Below are positions 8,428 to 16,955 of a stretch of 64,000 bases of DNA, in pieces. The DNA comes from Halobacteriovoraceae bacterium (lineage in GTDB: Bacteria; Bdellovibrionota; Bacteriovoracia; Bacteriovoracales; Bacteriovoracaceae). The first letter of the stretch is position 1; each line of letters begins with the position of its first letter. A model generated the notes under the pieces. That model was not told the origin of the DNA. It searched no databases and worked only from the letters and a program-made list of their open reading frames with translations. Location of the stretch: assembly GCA_002707495.1 (NCBI GenBank), contig PAMZ01000021.1, forward strand, positions 124,001 through 188,000, in the 5' to 3' direction. A program made the translations under genes and the position numbers.

Positions 8428-9536
8428 ATTAAAAGTTCAAATTTCTTTTTAGGAAATCTTACTCCATTAAGTTGGAGTTGGATGTAGTGGATCCCTGGAT
8501 AGTGTTTTCTTGTAGAGACTTTCTTAAAAGAAATATTTTTTTCAAATTCTAAGATATTTTGATCCTTGACGTCTCTTAGTCTAAAGACCTTTTCAGAATA
8601 ATCGTTATTAGCTTTTTTATAATAAATAATATATTCAAGAAGGAGGTTTTGTTTTTTTTCAACCTGGACTTTAACTTTTATCGGGAGGGAATCGCCCTCT
8701 TTTATTTTGGATTCGGATAATTTAAATGATATCTTTGGCCGACTCACAGGGAAGTAGCCGTGAAGCTTAAGGGCTCGAGGATGAGCTTTTTTTAACATCG
8801 TTCTACTAGAATGCCTTTTTATATAATTTTCTTCAGGAGTTGTACCGAAAGATTCGATAGTTTCAAAGAAGAGCTCAGGGTCCATATGTGATATATCATT
8901 TAAATGATTTGCTACACTTCTTCTCACGTACAAACTTGGGTCTTTTCTTAAGCTTTTTATTAATTGAATATTTCTAGAGAGATTTTCTTTTAGGTAGGGA
9001 ACAGAGATACCCCAAGGGAGTCTAGGTCTAGTCCCCTCGCTTACGAGTCTTCTTACGTGGTGATTAGGGTGTTTTTTCCAAGTTTTTAGGTGGTCAAACA
9101 TTTTAGACTCATACTTGTTGATGAAATGCCTGATAACAAATTCTGCAGAGAATCTTTGTGTGAATTCAAGCATGGCTTCAAGGGATGTTTCAAACTCTTC
9201 TAGTCCATACTTTTCCACATAAGTGCAATAAGGCCAAATTAAAAAGCCGCTCATACTTTTTAGTTCACCCTGCCACTCATGGTCGAGGTGCTCTTGTGGG
9301 GAGGGGAGAGTTTTTATGAGTTTCTCGATATTCTTTTTATAATCGTAAGGCATAGTCTCATGAAGGGCCTCAGCGATGAGGTTCACTCTTTGTTTAAGTT
9401 CAAGCTTCTCCAAATCCTTTAAAACATATTTTTTAAATTTTTTGTCTTGAAAAGAGGGACATTGCCTTTTTATAGAATCTGCAATGAAAGCAATAGATTT
9501 TTTGTTATAAATATTTTTAAAGGGTTCCATTTCCAA
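8424..9536 (-). CDS. alkC: AlkC-type DNA glycosylase (HEAT-like repeats plus Ig-like domain)
   Basis: 370 residues. The N-terminus EPFKNIYNKK, the LELKQRVNLIAEAL segment near residue 47 and the HEAT-like block VRRLVSEGTRPRLPWG and DPSLYVRRSVANHLND are those of the AlkC branch of the AlkD/AlkC superfamily, which removes alkylated bases from DNA without base flipping. The last 100 or so residues (from about 270) look like a beta-rich, Ig-like domain ending in PGIHYIQLQLNGVRFPKK; a C-terminal Ig-like domain that contacts DNA is known in AlkC proteins. AlkD would be shorter and lack it. The gene stands alone, divergent from a DUF2288 gene. Confidence 0.82.
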   Translation of the reverse strand: MEMEPFKNIYNKKSIAFIADSIKRQCPSFQDKKFKKYVLKDLEKLELKQRVNLIAEALHETMPYDYKKNIEKLIKTLPSPQEHLDHEWQGELKSMSGFLIWPYCTYVEKYGLEEFETSLEAMLEFTQRFSAEFVIRHFINKYESKMFDHLKTWKKHPNHHVRRLVSEGTRPRLPWGISVPYLKENLSRNIQLIKSLRKDPSLYVRRSVANHLNDISHMDPELFFETIESFGTTPEENYIKRHSSRTMLKKAHPRALKLHGYFPVSRPKISFKLSESKIKEGDSLPIKVKVQVEKKQNLLLEYIIYYKKANNDYSEKVFRLRDVKDQNILEFEKNISFKKVSTRKHYPGIHYIQLQLNGVRFPKKKFELLI

Positions 9537-9564
9537 ATAATAAAACTTTTGTTAAAAATTAGCT

Positions 9565-9849
9565 ATGAGTTTAAAAGAGAAATTTGAGTCAGAGATTGAA
9601 AAATGTGATTGGGATATGCTTAAGCCTCATCATGAAAGAGGTGCAGTTTTCATAGTGGGAGAGAGTCTTGAACTGGTTACTGTGGCTATGGCTTTAGCAG
9701 AGGATAATGTTTCTCAGGTTAAAATCTGGCTTGATAACAAAGATTTTTATAAACTCGAAGAAACAAGTGAGTTTGAAAAAGAGCCATTTAGAAAGTTTGC
9801 CCATTTTCTTATCGTCCAGCCATATGTTCTCGTAAAAATTATTGATTGA
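9565..9849 (+). CDS. DUF2288-family small protein
   Basis: 94 residues, all cytoplasmic in character. The pattern W-(D/E)-L near residue 17, GAVFIVGESLELVTVAMALAED in the middle and the ending FLIVQPYVLVKI matches DUF2288, a family of about 90-100 residues found in proteobacteria and cyanobacteria with no known function. The gene sits between alkC (divergent, 28 bp) and add (convergent, 11-bp overlap), so the context does not suggest a role. No strong ribosome binding site is seen before the ATG. Confidence 0.72.
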   Translation: MSLKEKFESEIEKCDWDMLKPHHERGAVFIVGESLELVTVAMALAEDNVSQVKIWLDNKDFYKLEETSEFEKEPFRKFAHFLIVQPYVLVKIID

Positions 9850-11074
9850 GATTTTCTTCTACAATCTTATCAAAATACTGCATGTTTAATTTAGCATAGG
9901 CTCGTTTTTCAACATAACTTCCGGGAAAGAAACTCTTCTTAAAGCCGTAGGCTACTATATCCTTGAGACGTTTTAGGGGAATATCAAAATTATCTAAGGC
10001 AAGTTGATACTCTTTGGTGACAGTGGTATTAGATACAAGTCTATTATCCGTACATATAGTAGTTGCCATTCTATTATCAAGCATATTCTTAAATTTGTGT
10101 TCGGTTATTTTTGATAGCTCAGGATTAGTTTGCATATTAGAGGTTAAACAAACCTCAATGACTGTTCTTTTGTCAGCTATAAAAGAGGCGAGATTTTTAA
10201 TATAGTCCTCTTTATCTTGAATATTTGGATCTTTAATACGCTCGGGCATAAATAAGGAATAGCCATGTCCAATTCGGTCGGCATAGCACTCAGTAATTGC
10301 TTCAAAAATACTTTCAGCACCATAGGCTTCTCCAGCGTGTACTGTTTTGTGCATAAAGTTTTTATGGGCATAAGCATAGGCTTCAGAAAATTTACCTGCC
10401 GGATACCCTTCCTCTTGTCCTGCAAGATCAATCCCAACAATGGGAAGACCTTTTTCATCACGAAGTTTTACGCAGGCCCTCACCATTTCCATAGCGGCAA
10501 ATCGAATAATTTGACCTGGCCTAGAAAAGCTCATCATCTGATAGAGATTGGAATAATATGGTGAGAAGCCTTTTGGGCCAAACATTCTCATGGCACAAGA
10601 GATAATTCCATAATGAAATTCAGGCTTTCCCTTGTCTTTCACTTCAGTCCCGTTGTTATATTCTTTTTTCGCTCGTTCTAATCCCTTGTAGGCGGCAGTT
10701 AGGATGGATTCAAAATCAAGATTTTTATCTAAATCCACTAAAAGCTGAGGCGCAAATCGGACTTCTATATAATTGACACCTTCTTTTTGGTTGTCAATTG
10801 CAAGCTCATAACTGGCACGTTCAATATTTTCTAAATTTCTTAATACATTACAGGTATATTGAAAACCACGAAGATACTCGCCAAGATTATTATAAGTCGG
10901 TTTAAACACTTCTTTTTGTAAACCCTCAGGCGTATAGCTTGGTAATTCAACACCATCTTTTTTGGCCATCTCAATGAGAGTTTTAAGTCGCAAACTACCA
11001 TCCAAATGTAAATGAAGATCAGACTTTGGCATCTCTCTTATGAATTTTTCGTTATATTGAATTTTTTGAGTCAT
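9839..11074 (-). CDS. add: Adenosine deaminase
   Basis: 411 residues, longer than the usual 330-350. Zinc and catalytic motifs are all present: SDLHLHLDGSLR near residue 18 (HxH), VHAGEA (third His and catalytic Glu region), DRIGHGYSL and TICTDNRLVSNT (metal Asp). It hydrolyses adenosine or deoxyadenosine to inosine, a salvage step useful for taking up nucleosides released from other cells. The start overlaps the preceding aminotransferase gene by 4 bp (ATGA), so it is translated as the last gene of the lysine/DAP operon although it has no metabolic link to it. The extra length comes mainly from insertions in the first 200 residues. Adenine deaminase or AMP deaminase is less likely. Confidence 0.9.
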   Translation of the reverse strand: MTQKIQYNEKFIREMPKSDLHLHLDGSLRLKTLIEMAKKDGVELPSYTPEGLQKEVFKPTYNNLGEYLRGFQYTCNVLRNLENIERASYELAIDNQKEGVNYIEVRFAPQLLVDLDKNLDFESILTAAYKGLERAKKEYNNGTEVKDKGKPEFHYGIISCAMRMFGPKGFSPYYSNLYQMMSFSRPGQIIRFAAMEMVRACVKLRDEKGLPIVGIDLAGQEEGYPAGKFSEAYAYAHKNFMHKTVHAGEAYGAESIFEAITECYADRIGHGYSLFMPERIKDPNIQDKEDYIKNLASFIADKRTVIEVCLTSNMQTNPELSKITEHKFKNMLDNRMATTICTDNRLVSNTTVTKEYQLALDNFDIPLKRLKDIVAYGFKKSFFPGSYVEKRAYAKLNMQYFDKIVEENLNQ

Positions 11075-12279
11075 AAGTCGCCTTGCTCTTTAGCCTTTTT
11101 CATTCTTAGTATAAATTCATCTCGCTGTGATTTATCTCGAGCATAGCAAACACGAAAATATCCTGGTGTGTTGAGTCCTTGTTCAAGTCCCGGTGTTATA
11201 TTAACTCCGTACTTCTGCATAAGCATATTGAAAAGTTTGGGCTCATCTTCTAAGTCTTGGCATTTATAGTTTAAATCTAAAAGCATGAACATGGCAGCTT
11301 CGTCAAAAATAAAACTAAACTCGCTAAGCTCAGTTAAAAGGTGATTTCTTGCTGATGTTAAGCGTTCACTATTAGACCTTAAATAACTATTAAGAAAATT
11401 TTTATCAGAAATAAGATTTTCTAAGTGCAGTTGTGTAATACTTGCTACTGGGTAGAAATAGCTTGAAGCACTGACAGCTTGTGATACTTCTTCAAAGTCA
11501 CTATAGAAAAATCCTAGCTTAAATCCAGCAAGACAAAAGTCTTTCGCCATCCCATAGAGAAAATGGGCATTTGCTCCCGCTTTTCTCGCCCTTTGATAAA
11601 GCGATTGATGTTTCACCTTGTTGTGTTGTGAGAGAGCATAAATTTCATCACAAATAAGGTGGAGATCATATTCTTTTGAAAAGGCTATAATCTCATCTTG
11701 AAATGTTTCATCCAATATTTCACCGGTAGGGTTGTGAGGGTGTGTGAGGAGTATTCCTTTAATATTTCGATAGGCTTTGAATGCTTCTTTAAAGGGAGTG
11801 ATTTCATGTCGAAAGTTTTTTTGAGGATCTAATTGGACGGGGATAAATTCGCATTTAAATCTTTTCGTGAAATCATGTTCGAAGCCCGTATAGTATGGTG
11901 CGGGAATGAGAATTTGGTCTCCTTCATCAAAAAGACTAAAACTTAGACTTTCACAAAGAGAAGAGACTCCACTGTTAATGATTAGCTTTTCGGGGTCCAT
12001 ATGAGGAATTCCCAAGTACTCTTTGAAAAAATTGGTCATTAAATTACGTGTAGACTCTAGTCCCCTTAGGTCGCAGTATTGAATATGCTCTTCATTTGGC
12101 AAAACTGATTTAGAGAGTGCTGGAAGAAGGAGATCATTCATCATGTGATTTTCAGCGATTCCAAAATTAACAAAACCTTTAGGGTTCTCTAAAGAATAAG
12201 GATTTTCAAGACAGGCAAGGTGTCCTCTGACAATTGCTGAGGGGTTTCCCGCTAGTTGCCTGGCCCTTTGAGAAATCAA
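11071..12279 (-). CDS. PLP aminotransferase class I/II, candidate N-succinyl-DAP aminotransferase
   Basis: 402 residues of fold type I. The PLP-binding Lys is in FLYGMAKDFCLAGFKLGF (about 255); the cofactor ring Asp is in LICDEIYAL, preceded by LTHPHNPTGE. Overall it looks most like the ACC-synthase/aminotransferase subgroup. It lies in an operon holding lysC, dapB, dapA, dapD and lysA, where the only missing transamination is that of N-succinyl-2-amino-6-ketopimelate (the DapC step). That role is therefore the best inference, though sequence alone cannot give the substrate. It overlaps the upstream deacylase and the downstream add by 4 bp each. Confidence 0.75.
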   Translation of the reverse strand: MISQRARQLAGNPSAIVRGHLACLENPYSLENPKGFVNFGIAENHMMNDLLLPALSKSVLPNEEHIQYCDLRGLESTRNLMTNFFKEYLGIPHMDPEKLIINSGVSSLCESLSFSLFDEGDQILIPAPYYTGFEHDFTKRFKCEFIPVQLDPQKNFRHEITPFKEAFKAYRNIKGILLTHPHNPTGEILDETFQDEIIAFSKEYDLHLICDEIYALSQHNKVKHQSLYQRARKAGANAHFLYGMAKDFCLAGFKLGFFYSDFEEVSQAVSASSYFYPVASITQLHLENLISDKNFLNSYLRSNSERLTSARNHLLTELSEFSFIFDEAAMFMLLDLNYKCQDLEDEPKLFNMLMQKYGVNITPGLEQGLNTPGYFRVCYARDKSQRDEFILRMKKAKEQGDL

Positions 12280-13409
12280 ACTTTATGCTCCGATAGTTTA
12301 GTCATGACTTGGTAAAGCTCCATTCCTTGGTGCACAGAACTTGAAGGACATCGATTAATGATAATTCCGTCTTGTTCTGCTTTAACAGCAGACCTAGAGC
12401 TCTCTATGGGATCATTTGGATCGATATTTTTTAAATTATAAAAGCTAGCGAGTGTATCGCCTTTGTTAAATTTTTGTCCTGGTTCAAAGTGATAATCTAC
12501 CAGTCCGCCCTTAGGAGAGAAAATAGTTTTATAATTTTCTAAAAGACAGCTATGAGAATCAATTTTATCGGGCATACCCTCAAGTACACCTTTATAGCGA
12601 AGATAATTAACGATACTTTCAACGTCCTTCGCTGCTTCGTCCATACGAAAAGTTTCTTCAGAACCAAACTCCAAAGTAAAAGACTCAATATCTGGAATAA
12701 TCTCTCTTCCTTGAGCTTTTAATTTGTTCATTAAATGTACCCAAGGCATAAAGGCTGACTCATCCATTGATCCTGCGTATTCATTGGGGATAATGAGATT
12801 GTATTTGAATTTTAGATAATGTGACACTTCTGCTTCATATTCTGCGGCATAGAGGTATCGAGTCGCGGTCGGACCGGTATGGAGATCTAGAATGCCGTCG
12901 GCCTTTGATGCCAGATGCTGAAGCATAAGGTTAAGTTTGTTATTTTCTGAAAGCGCTCGTGTTTCAATAAGCTTATCAAAATAATTTCTAAAAATTTGAT
13001 CAAGCTCAGATTTGTAGACTATTTTCAGCTCATGCCAAGGCAAATGTATATTATTTTCTACGAATCCTATTAAATCAAACTTGGAGACATTAATAATATC
13101 GACAAAATTTCTATTCCAATTATGACCTGTTACGGGATTATACCTCCCATAAGTATAGGTTCCGTGTTTATTATTGGTCGCATAGGGATTGGCTAGAGGG
13201 ATAAAGGTAATGCTTCCCCTTATTTGAGTCTGGTTTATCAGATCCATCAATTGTAAAATAACGGCATTACCTTGTAACTCTGCTCCATGCACAGATGCCT
13301 GTATATGAATATGGGGACCCTCACTGCCTTTTACAGTATATGTCTTTAATTTTAAGGTCTCACCAGTGGCAAGCTCTTTTATCGGAAATTCTTCAATAGT
13401 CCAATTCAT
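12276..13409 (-). CDS. AstE/AspA-type zinc deacylase (M14-like), candidate replacement for DapE
   Basis: 377 residues. The zinc-binding HxxE is in ASVHGAELQGNA (about residue 40), the third zinc His in GILDLHTGPT, and the catalytic Glu probably in FTLEFGSEE. This is the succinylglutamate desuccinylase/aspartoacylase family of M14-like enzymes, which hydrolyse N-acyl groups from amino acids. A C-terminal beta domain follows (about 300-370). It lies between lysA and the aminotransferase in the DAP operon, exactly where a desuccinylase is needed: dapD is present and no dapE is seen in the window. I infer that it removes succinate from N-succinyl-LL-DAP. It begins immediately after the lysA stop and overlaps the aminotransferase by 4 bp. 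Confidence 0.8.
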   Translation of the reverse strand: MNWTIEEFPIKELATGETLKLKTYTVKGSEGPHIHIQASVHGAELQGNAVILQLMDLINQTQIRGSITFIPLANPYATNNKHGTYTYGRYNPVTGHNWNRNFVDIINVSKFDLIGFVENNIHLPWHELKIVYKSELDQIFRNYFDKLIETRALSENNKLNLMLQHLASKADGILDLHTGPTATRYLYAAEYEAEVSHYLKFKYNLIIPNEYAGSMDESAFMPWVHLMNKLKAQGREIIPDIESFTLEFGSEETFRMDEAAKDVESIVNYLRYKGVLEGMPDKIDSHSCLLENYKTIFSPKGGLVDYHFEPGQKFNKGDTLASFYNLKNIDPNDPIESSRSAVKAEQDGIIINRCPSSSVHQGMELYQVMTKLSEHKV

Positions 13410-14621
13410 CTAAATCATCCAGTCGTAGGAAGTCTTGGGAGGACGCGGGATCATGAGATCTCCATTATAAGAGATCACCTCTCCAGGAAGTTTGTGGCAA
13501 AGAAAATAGGGCATACTCTCAGTAAAACCGTAGGCTCCCACTTTGTGATGAACGATCCAATCTCCAATTTGGACATTTGAGGGAAGGTTAAATTCTCCCA
13601 GGTAATCCAGCGCTGTGCAAAGAGGTCCATGAATATGAAAAGTTTTTTCGGAGTTGGTCGTTTTATTTAAAGCAGAAACCGGAAAATGTTCTCCAACTAG
13701 TGCCGGTCTAGCGATATGATTTATTCCACCTTCGCAAACCAGAATATTTCTTCCTCGAACTTCTTTTATATCGATGATTTTATTTAAATAATAACCACTT
13801 TCTCCAACCGAGTAGCGACCTAGCTCCATCCAGATTTTTTTAAGTCTGTATTTCTTTTTAATTTTTGTAAGAGCTAGCTGAACCTCTTTAAAATCAATTC
13901 TCTTATCAGAGAGATCATAATGAATTCCCAGTCCTCCACCAAGATCAAGTATTTCACAATCAATATTAAGCTTATTAGAAAGTTCTAAGCAGCGCTCAGT
14001 AGTAGCTGACCATATATTCTCAAGCTTGGAGACTTCATGGATATTTCCCCATTGAAAGGCGTGAAAGCCTTTAATATTAATATTTTTAGTACGACTTTGA
14101 TCTAGCCTTATCCATTGCTCAGAATCAATTCCAAAAGGAGTGATGGCATCACCACCGAGAACACTTTTACCCTTGTCCCAACTTAGTTGAACGCGAAGAA
14201 GTGCATCGACACTTTTTCCAAGCTCTGAGCAGACTTCATCTAACCAATAAGCTTGGTTTAAACTTTCAAGAACTATGGTGCCAACACCACTTTTTACTAA
14301 ATGCTTGAGATAGTCTTTGGATTTTCCAGGTCCCGTGGCAATAATATGATTGCCTTTGATTCCTGTATTTAAAACTTGATGAAGTTCTCCTTCAGAGGCC
14401 ACATCAATTCCAAAGCCTAAATTTCTTAGAACCTTTAAGATAGCACTCATAGGGTTTGCTTTGCACGCATACCAAAGAGTGATGTCGGGTTCGAGTCCTT
14501 CTGCCATATATTGTAGATGCGCTTTCAATGCATCCAGATCATAAAAAAAGAATGGGGCATCAAAGCGTTCAATTACACTTAAAAGGCGTTGATAAGCTTC
14601 GTCTCCGAGTCTCTGTTTCAT
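13410..14621 (-). CDS. lysA: Diaminopimelate decarboxylase
   Basis: 403 residues of the fold III, alanine-racemase-type PLP decarboxylases. The PLP Lys is in LWYACKANP (Lys54). A glycine-rich phosphate-binding loop LDLGGGLGIHYD lies near 225, the EGGINHIARP segment near 300 and the catalytic GPLCTALDYLGE near 330. It makes L-lysine from meso-DAP, the last step of the pathway encoded by its operon. Ornithine or carboxynorspermidine decarboxylases share the fold, and the sequence is not a textbook LysA, but the context among lysC, dapA, dapB and dapD makes DAP the likely substrate. It starts 13 bp after dapD. Confidence 0.83.
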   Translation of the reverse strand: MKQRLGDEAYQRLLSVIERFDAPFFFYDLDALKAHLQYMAEGLEPDITLWYACKANPMSAILKVLRNLGFGIDVASEGELHQVLNTGIKGNHIIATGPGKSKDYLKHLVKSGVGTIVLESLNQAYWLDEVCSELGKSVDALLRVQLSWDKGKSVLGGDAITPFGIDSEQWIRLDQSRTKNINIKGFHAFQWGNIHEVSKLENIWSATTERCLELSNKLNIDCEILDLGGGLGIHYDLSDKRIDFKEVQLALTKIKKKYRLKKIWMELGRYSVGESGYYLNKIIDIKEVRGRNILVCEGGINHIARPALVGEHFPVSALNKTTNSEKTFHIHGPLCTALDYLGEFNLPSNVQIGDWIVHHKVGAYGFTESMPYFLCHKLPGEVISYNGDLMIPRPPKTSYDWMI

Positions 14622-14634
14622 GGATTCCTTTTAA

Positions 14635-15387
14635 TTATCTTAAAAAGTCTTCAAGTTTCAATGAATCATCTGTTTTTGAGTCTCTATACTTCACTATAAT
14701 GGCACAATTAAGACTTAAACCTTGTTCCTTGGCCCAGGGAAGTTTCGAACTTACTGGACGGCTACCGGGCACGACCACGGCATTTTCTGGAATAATGCCA
14801 TCTGTGATAAGTGTTTCATTAACAGCATCGTATATAGGAGTCCCTTTTGAAAGAATAACTCCGGGTGCTACTACGGCACCTGATAAAACTTGAATACCTT
14901 CAACAATCGAAGCACCAGCTCCAATAAAGCAATTGTCTTCAATGACAACAGGGGCAAGACCAATAGGCTCAAGCACTCCACCAATTTGAACAGCAGCAGA
15001 GAGATGAACATTTCTTCCAATTTGCGCACAAGAACCAACTAAGGCATGTGAATCGACCATTGATCCTTCATCTACAAAGGCACCAACATTGACATAAGCA
15101 GGAGGCATAATAATAACTCCAGGCTTAACACAGCTTCCTCTTCTAACTGACGATCCACCTGGAACCATTCGAACCTTATCTTGTGGGGTAAACATTCTTG
15201 CTGCAAGATTATGCTTATCAACAAAACCTTGATGGCCTGTTTCAGAAAACTCTTTTAGTTCTCCAGCTTTAAAAGCCGCAAGGATGGCTTCTTTAACTTC
15301 AGTATTGGCGACCCATTTACCATTAACTTTATTGGCTGATCTTAGTTCACCAGTTTCTAATTTGTTTAAAACATCTTCCCAGTTCAT
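14635..15387 (-). CDS. dapD: Tetrahydrodipicolinate N-succinyltransferase
   Basis: 250 residues. An N-terminal helical part (to about 85) is followed by a left-handed beta-helix made of hexapeptide repeats (PGVIIMPPAYVNVGAFVDEG, then SCAQIGRNVHLSAAVQIGGV and VVIEDNCFIGAGASIVEG). The conserved acceptor-site segments MVDSHALVGS and GGVLEPIGLAPV are those of DapD, which transfers succinate from succinyl-CoA to the amino group of tetrahydrodipicolinate. Its presence shows that the organism uses the succinylase branch. It lies 12 bp after dapA in the same operon; succinyl-CoA would come from the sucAB complex also encoded in this window. Confidence 0.92.
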   Translation of the reverse strand: MNWEDVLNKLETGELRSANKVNGKWVANTEVKEAILAAFKAGELKEFSETGHQGFVDKHNLAARMFTPQDKVRMVPGGSSVRRGSCVKPGVIIMPPAYVNVGAFVDEGSMVDSHALVGSCAQIGRNVHLSAAVQIGGVLEPIGLAPVVIEDNCFIGAGASIVEGIQVLSGAVVAPGVILSKGTPIYDAVNETLITDGIIPENAVVVPGSRPVSSKLPWAKEQGLSLNCAIIVKYRDSKTDDSLKLEDFLR

Positions 15388-15399
15388 GTTAGCTTCCTC

Positions 15400-16281
15400 T
15401 TATTTTTGAGATTTGAACCACTCTCGGACTCTCGTTGTACTATTCACAACGACACCTAAATCACGCAGATCAAGACTGCTCAATGGTGGCATCATAGTAT
15501 TGTGATTGATCCGTCCTTCGCTGGCAAGAAGCGCTTTGGCGGGAACTGGGTTGCTGGCCACAAATAAGGAATTAGCCGCACTGGTCCATAGCTCTTTTGC
15601 ATCAAAACTTCCACTCAAGCACTGCTTTACGTAAAGATTCGTCTCAGAGGGCCATGTATTCCCTGCTACAGAGACAAGTCCCACAGCACCTGCTTGGACA
15701 AACTCTGGAAGAAGTCCGTCATCTCCACAATAAACTCGTCCACCATTTGCGGCACATAAATATTCCGCCATTATTTTGGAACTGCCACTGGCCTCTTTTA
15801 TCGCCCAAAAATTTGGATGGGTATTAAGCTTTCTAACGGCTTCATAGCTGAGATCTTTTCCAGCTCTTCCTGGAACATTATAAAGCATGACAGGTCTACT
15901 CACTCCGTCCATTAGTGTTTTAAACCATTCATATTGTCCTTGATCACCAGGCTTAGCATAAATAGGAGTGACCATTAAGTAAGCATCGATATTTCTCGTC
16001 TCCAGCCATGCAGTCCAAGCTTTTTGAGCGGCAAGATTATGTCCACCAACACCCACCATAATAGGTGTTTTTGGTTTAAGCTCAATGGTGAAGTCTACGA
16101 TAGCTTTTCTTGTTTCAAGGTCTAGGTTAAGTGCTTCTCCGGTTGAGCCTAAAACAAGAAGTCCATTTCCAGCAGACTCTTGCTCACGAATAATTTTCTC
16201 TAGTGAATTATAGTCAACTTGATGACCTGGTGTTAGGGGAGTGATTAAAGCTGTCCATAGTGAATAATCATTCAATTTCAT
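15400..16281 (-). CDS. dapA: 4-Hydroxy-tetrahydrodipicolinate synthase
   Basis: 293 residues, the normal length. It has the GSTGEALNL motif near residue 45, the catalytic Tyr in VMLYNVPGRAG (about 133) and the Schiff-base Lys in FWAIKEASG (about 161). It condenses pyruvate with aspartate semialdehyde, the first committed step towards DAP and lysine. Third gene of the riboswitch-led operon, 8 bp after dapB. Other class I aldolases of the DHDPS family look similar, but the operon leaves little doubt. Confidence 0.94.
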   Translation of the reverse strand: MKLNDYSLWTALITPLTPGHQVDYNSLEKIIREQESAGNGLLVLGSTGEALNLDLETRKAIVDFTIELKPKTPIMVGVGGHNLAAQKAWTAWLETRNIDAYLMVTPIYAKPGDQGQYEWFKTLMDGVSRPVMLYNVPGRAGKDLSYEAVRKLNTHPNFWAIKEASGSSKIMAEYLCAANGGRVYCGDDGLLPEFVQAGAVGLVSVAGNTWPSETNLYVKQCLSGSFDAKELWTSAANSLFVASNPVPAKALLASEGRINHNTMMPPLSSLDLRDLGVVVNSTTRVREWFKSQK

Positions 16282-16289
16282 AAATACCT

Positions 16290-16955
16290 CTATATATTTA
16301 AATGTTTTTTGACCACATCACTAAAATGGGTCAGGCCCATTTCAATTGAGTTGTCGGTTAATATTTTATTTGCGGCCCACAAGGCGCCTTGGGCAAAAAT
16401 GCCTCGATCAAGGGCTTCATGGGTAAGTTTTATTTTTTCAACGGGTGTGATCATTTCCACATGGTGATAACCGACCACTTCTCCTGTTCGTTCAGCAGTA
16501 ATTTCTGCTTTTTGTCCTAGCCAATCCTGCCATGAAAGAGCGGTTCCTGAAGGAGCATCTTTTTTATGCACATGATGGATATCGTGAATCTTAAATTCAA
16601 TATCATCAAAGAGCTCTTGTGCTTTTCCTAGGTATTCGATCATCGATTTTGCGATATTCATACCTAGTGAAAAATTATGCGCGTTTATCCACTTTACGTT
16701 TGCGGTTTTAAGCCTTTTTTGAATATCAATTGGCCAATCAAAACCAGTAGAACCCGTCACAACAGGAAGTTTTGACTCTATTAAAAGATCAATATAATTA
16801 AGAAAAGCAGGGCCTGGTAGAAAGCTGATCACGACATCACAAGATTTTAAGGCTTCAAGTGTGGGAGGATTCTTTTCATCAAAGGCGATAGTGTCAGAGT
16901 GAAGTTCGGCGACCTTTCCTCCTGTCTTTCCTGCACCTATGAGAGCTACTTTCAT
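16290..16955 (-). CDS. dapB: 4-Hydroxy-tetrahydrodipicolinate reductase, short form
   Basis: 221 residues, against 240-275 in most DapB proteins. The N-terminus MKVALIGAGKTGGKVAE is the NAD(P)-binding GxGxxG loop, and the catalytic segment IHHVHKKDAPSGTALS lies near residue 125. The part between the first Rossmann strand and the TGFDW segment is shortened. It reduces hydroxy-tetrahydrodipicolinate with NAD(P)H. The start overlaps lysC by 4 bp (ATGA), so the two are translationally coupled. Confidence 0.92.
   Translation of the reverse strand: MKVALIGAGKTGGKVAELHSDTIAFDEKNPPTLEALKSCDVVISFLPGPAFLNYIDLLIESKLPVVTGSTGFDWPIDIQKRLKTANVKWINAHNFSLGMNIAKSMIEYLGKAQELFDDIEFKIHDIHHVHKKDAPSGTALSWQDWLGQKAEITAERTGEVVGYHHVEMITPVEKIKLTHEALDRGIFAQGALWAANKILTDNSIEMGLTHFSDVVKKHLNI

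Noticed and set aside
10014-10564. Reading frames of 63-99 codons opposite add
   Set aside because: They lie wholly inside a well-supported gene, lack signal peptides or motifs, and are shadow frames.
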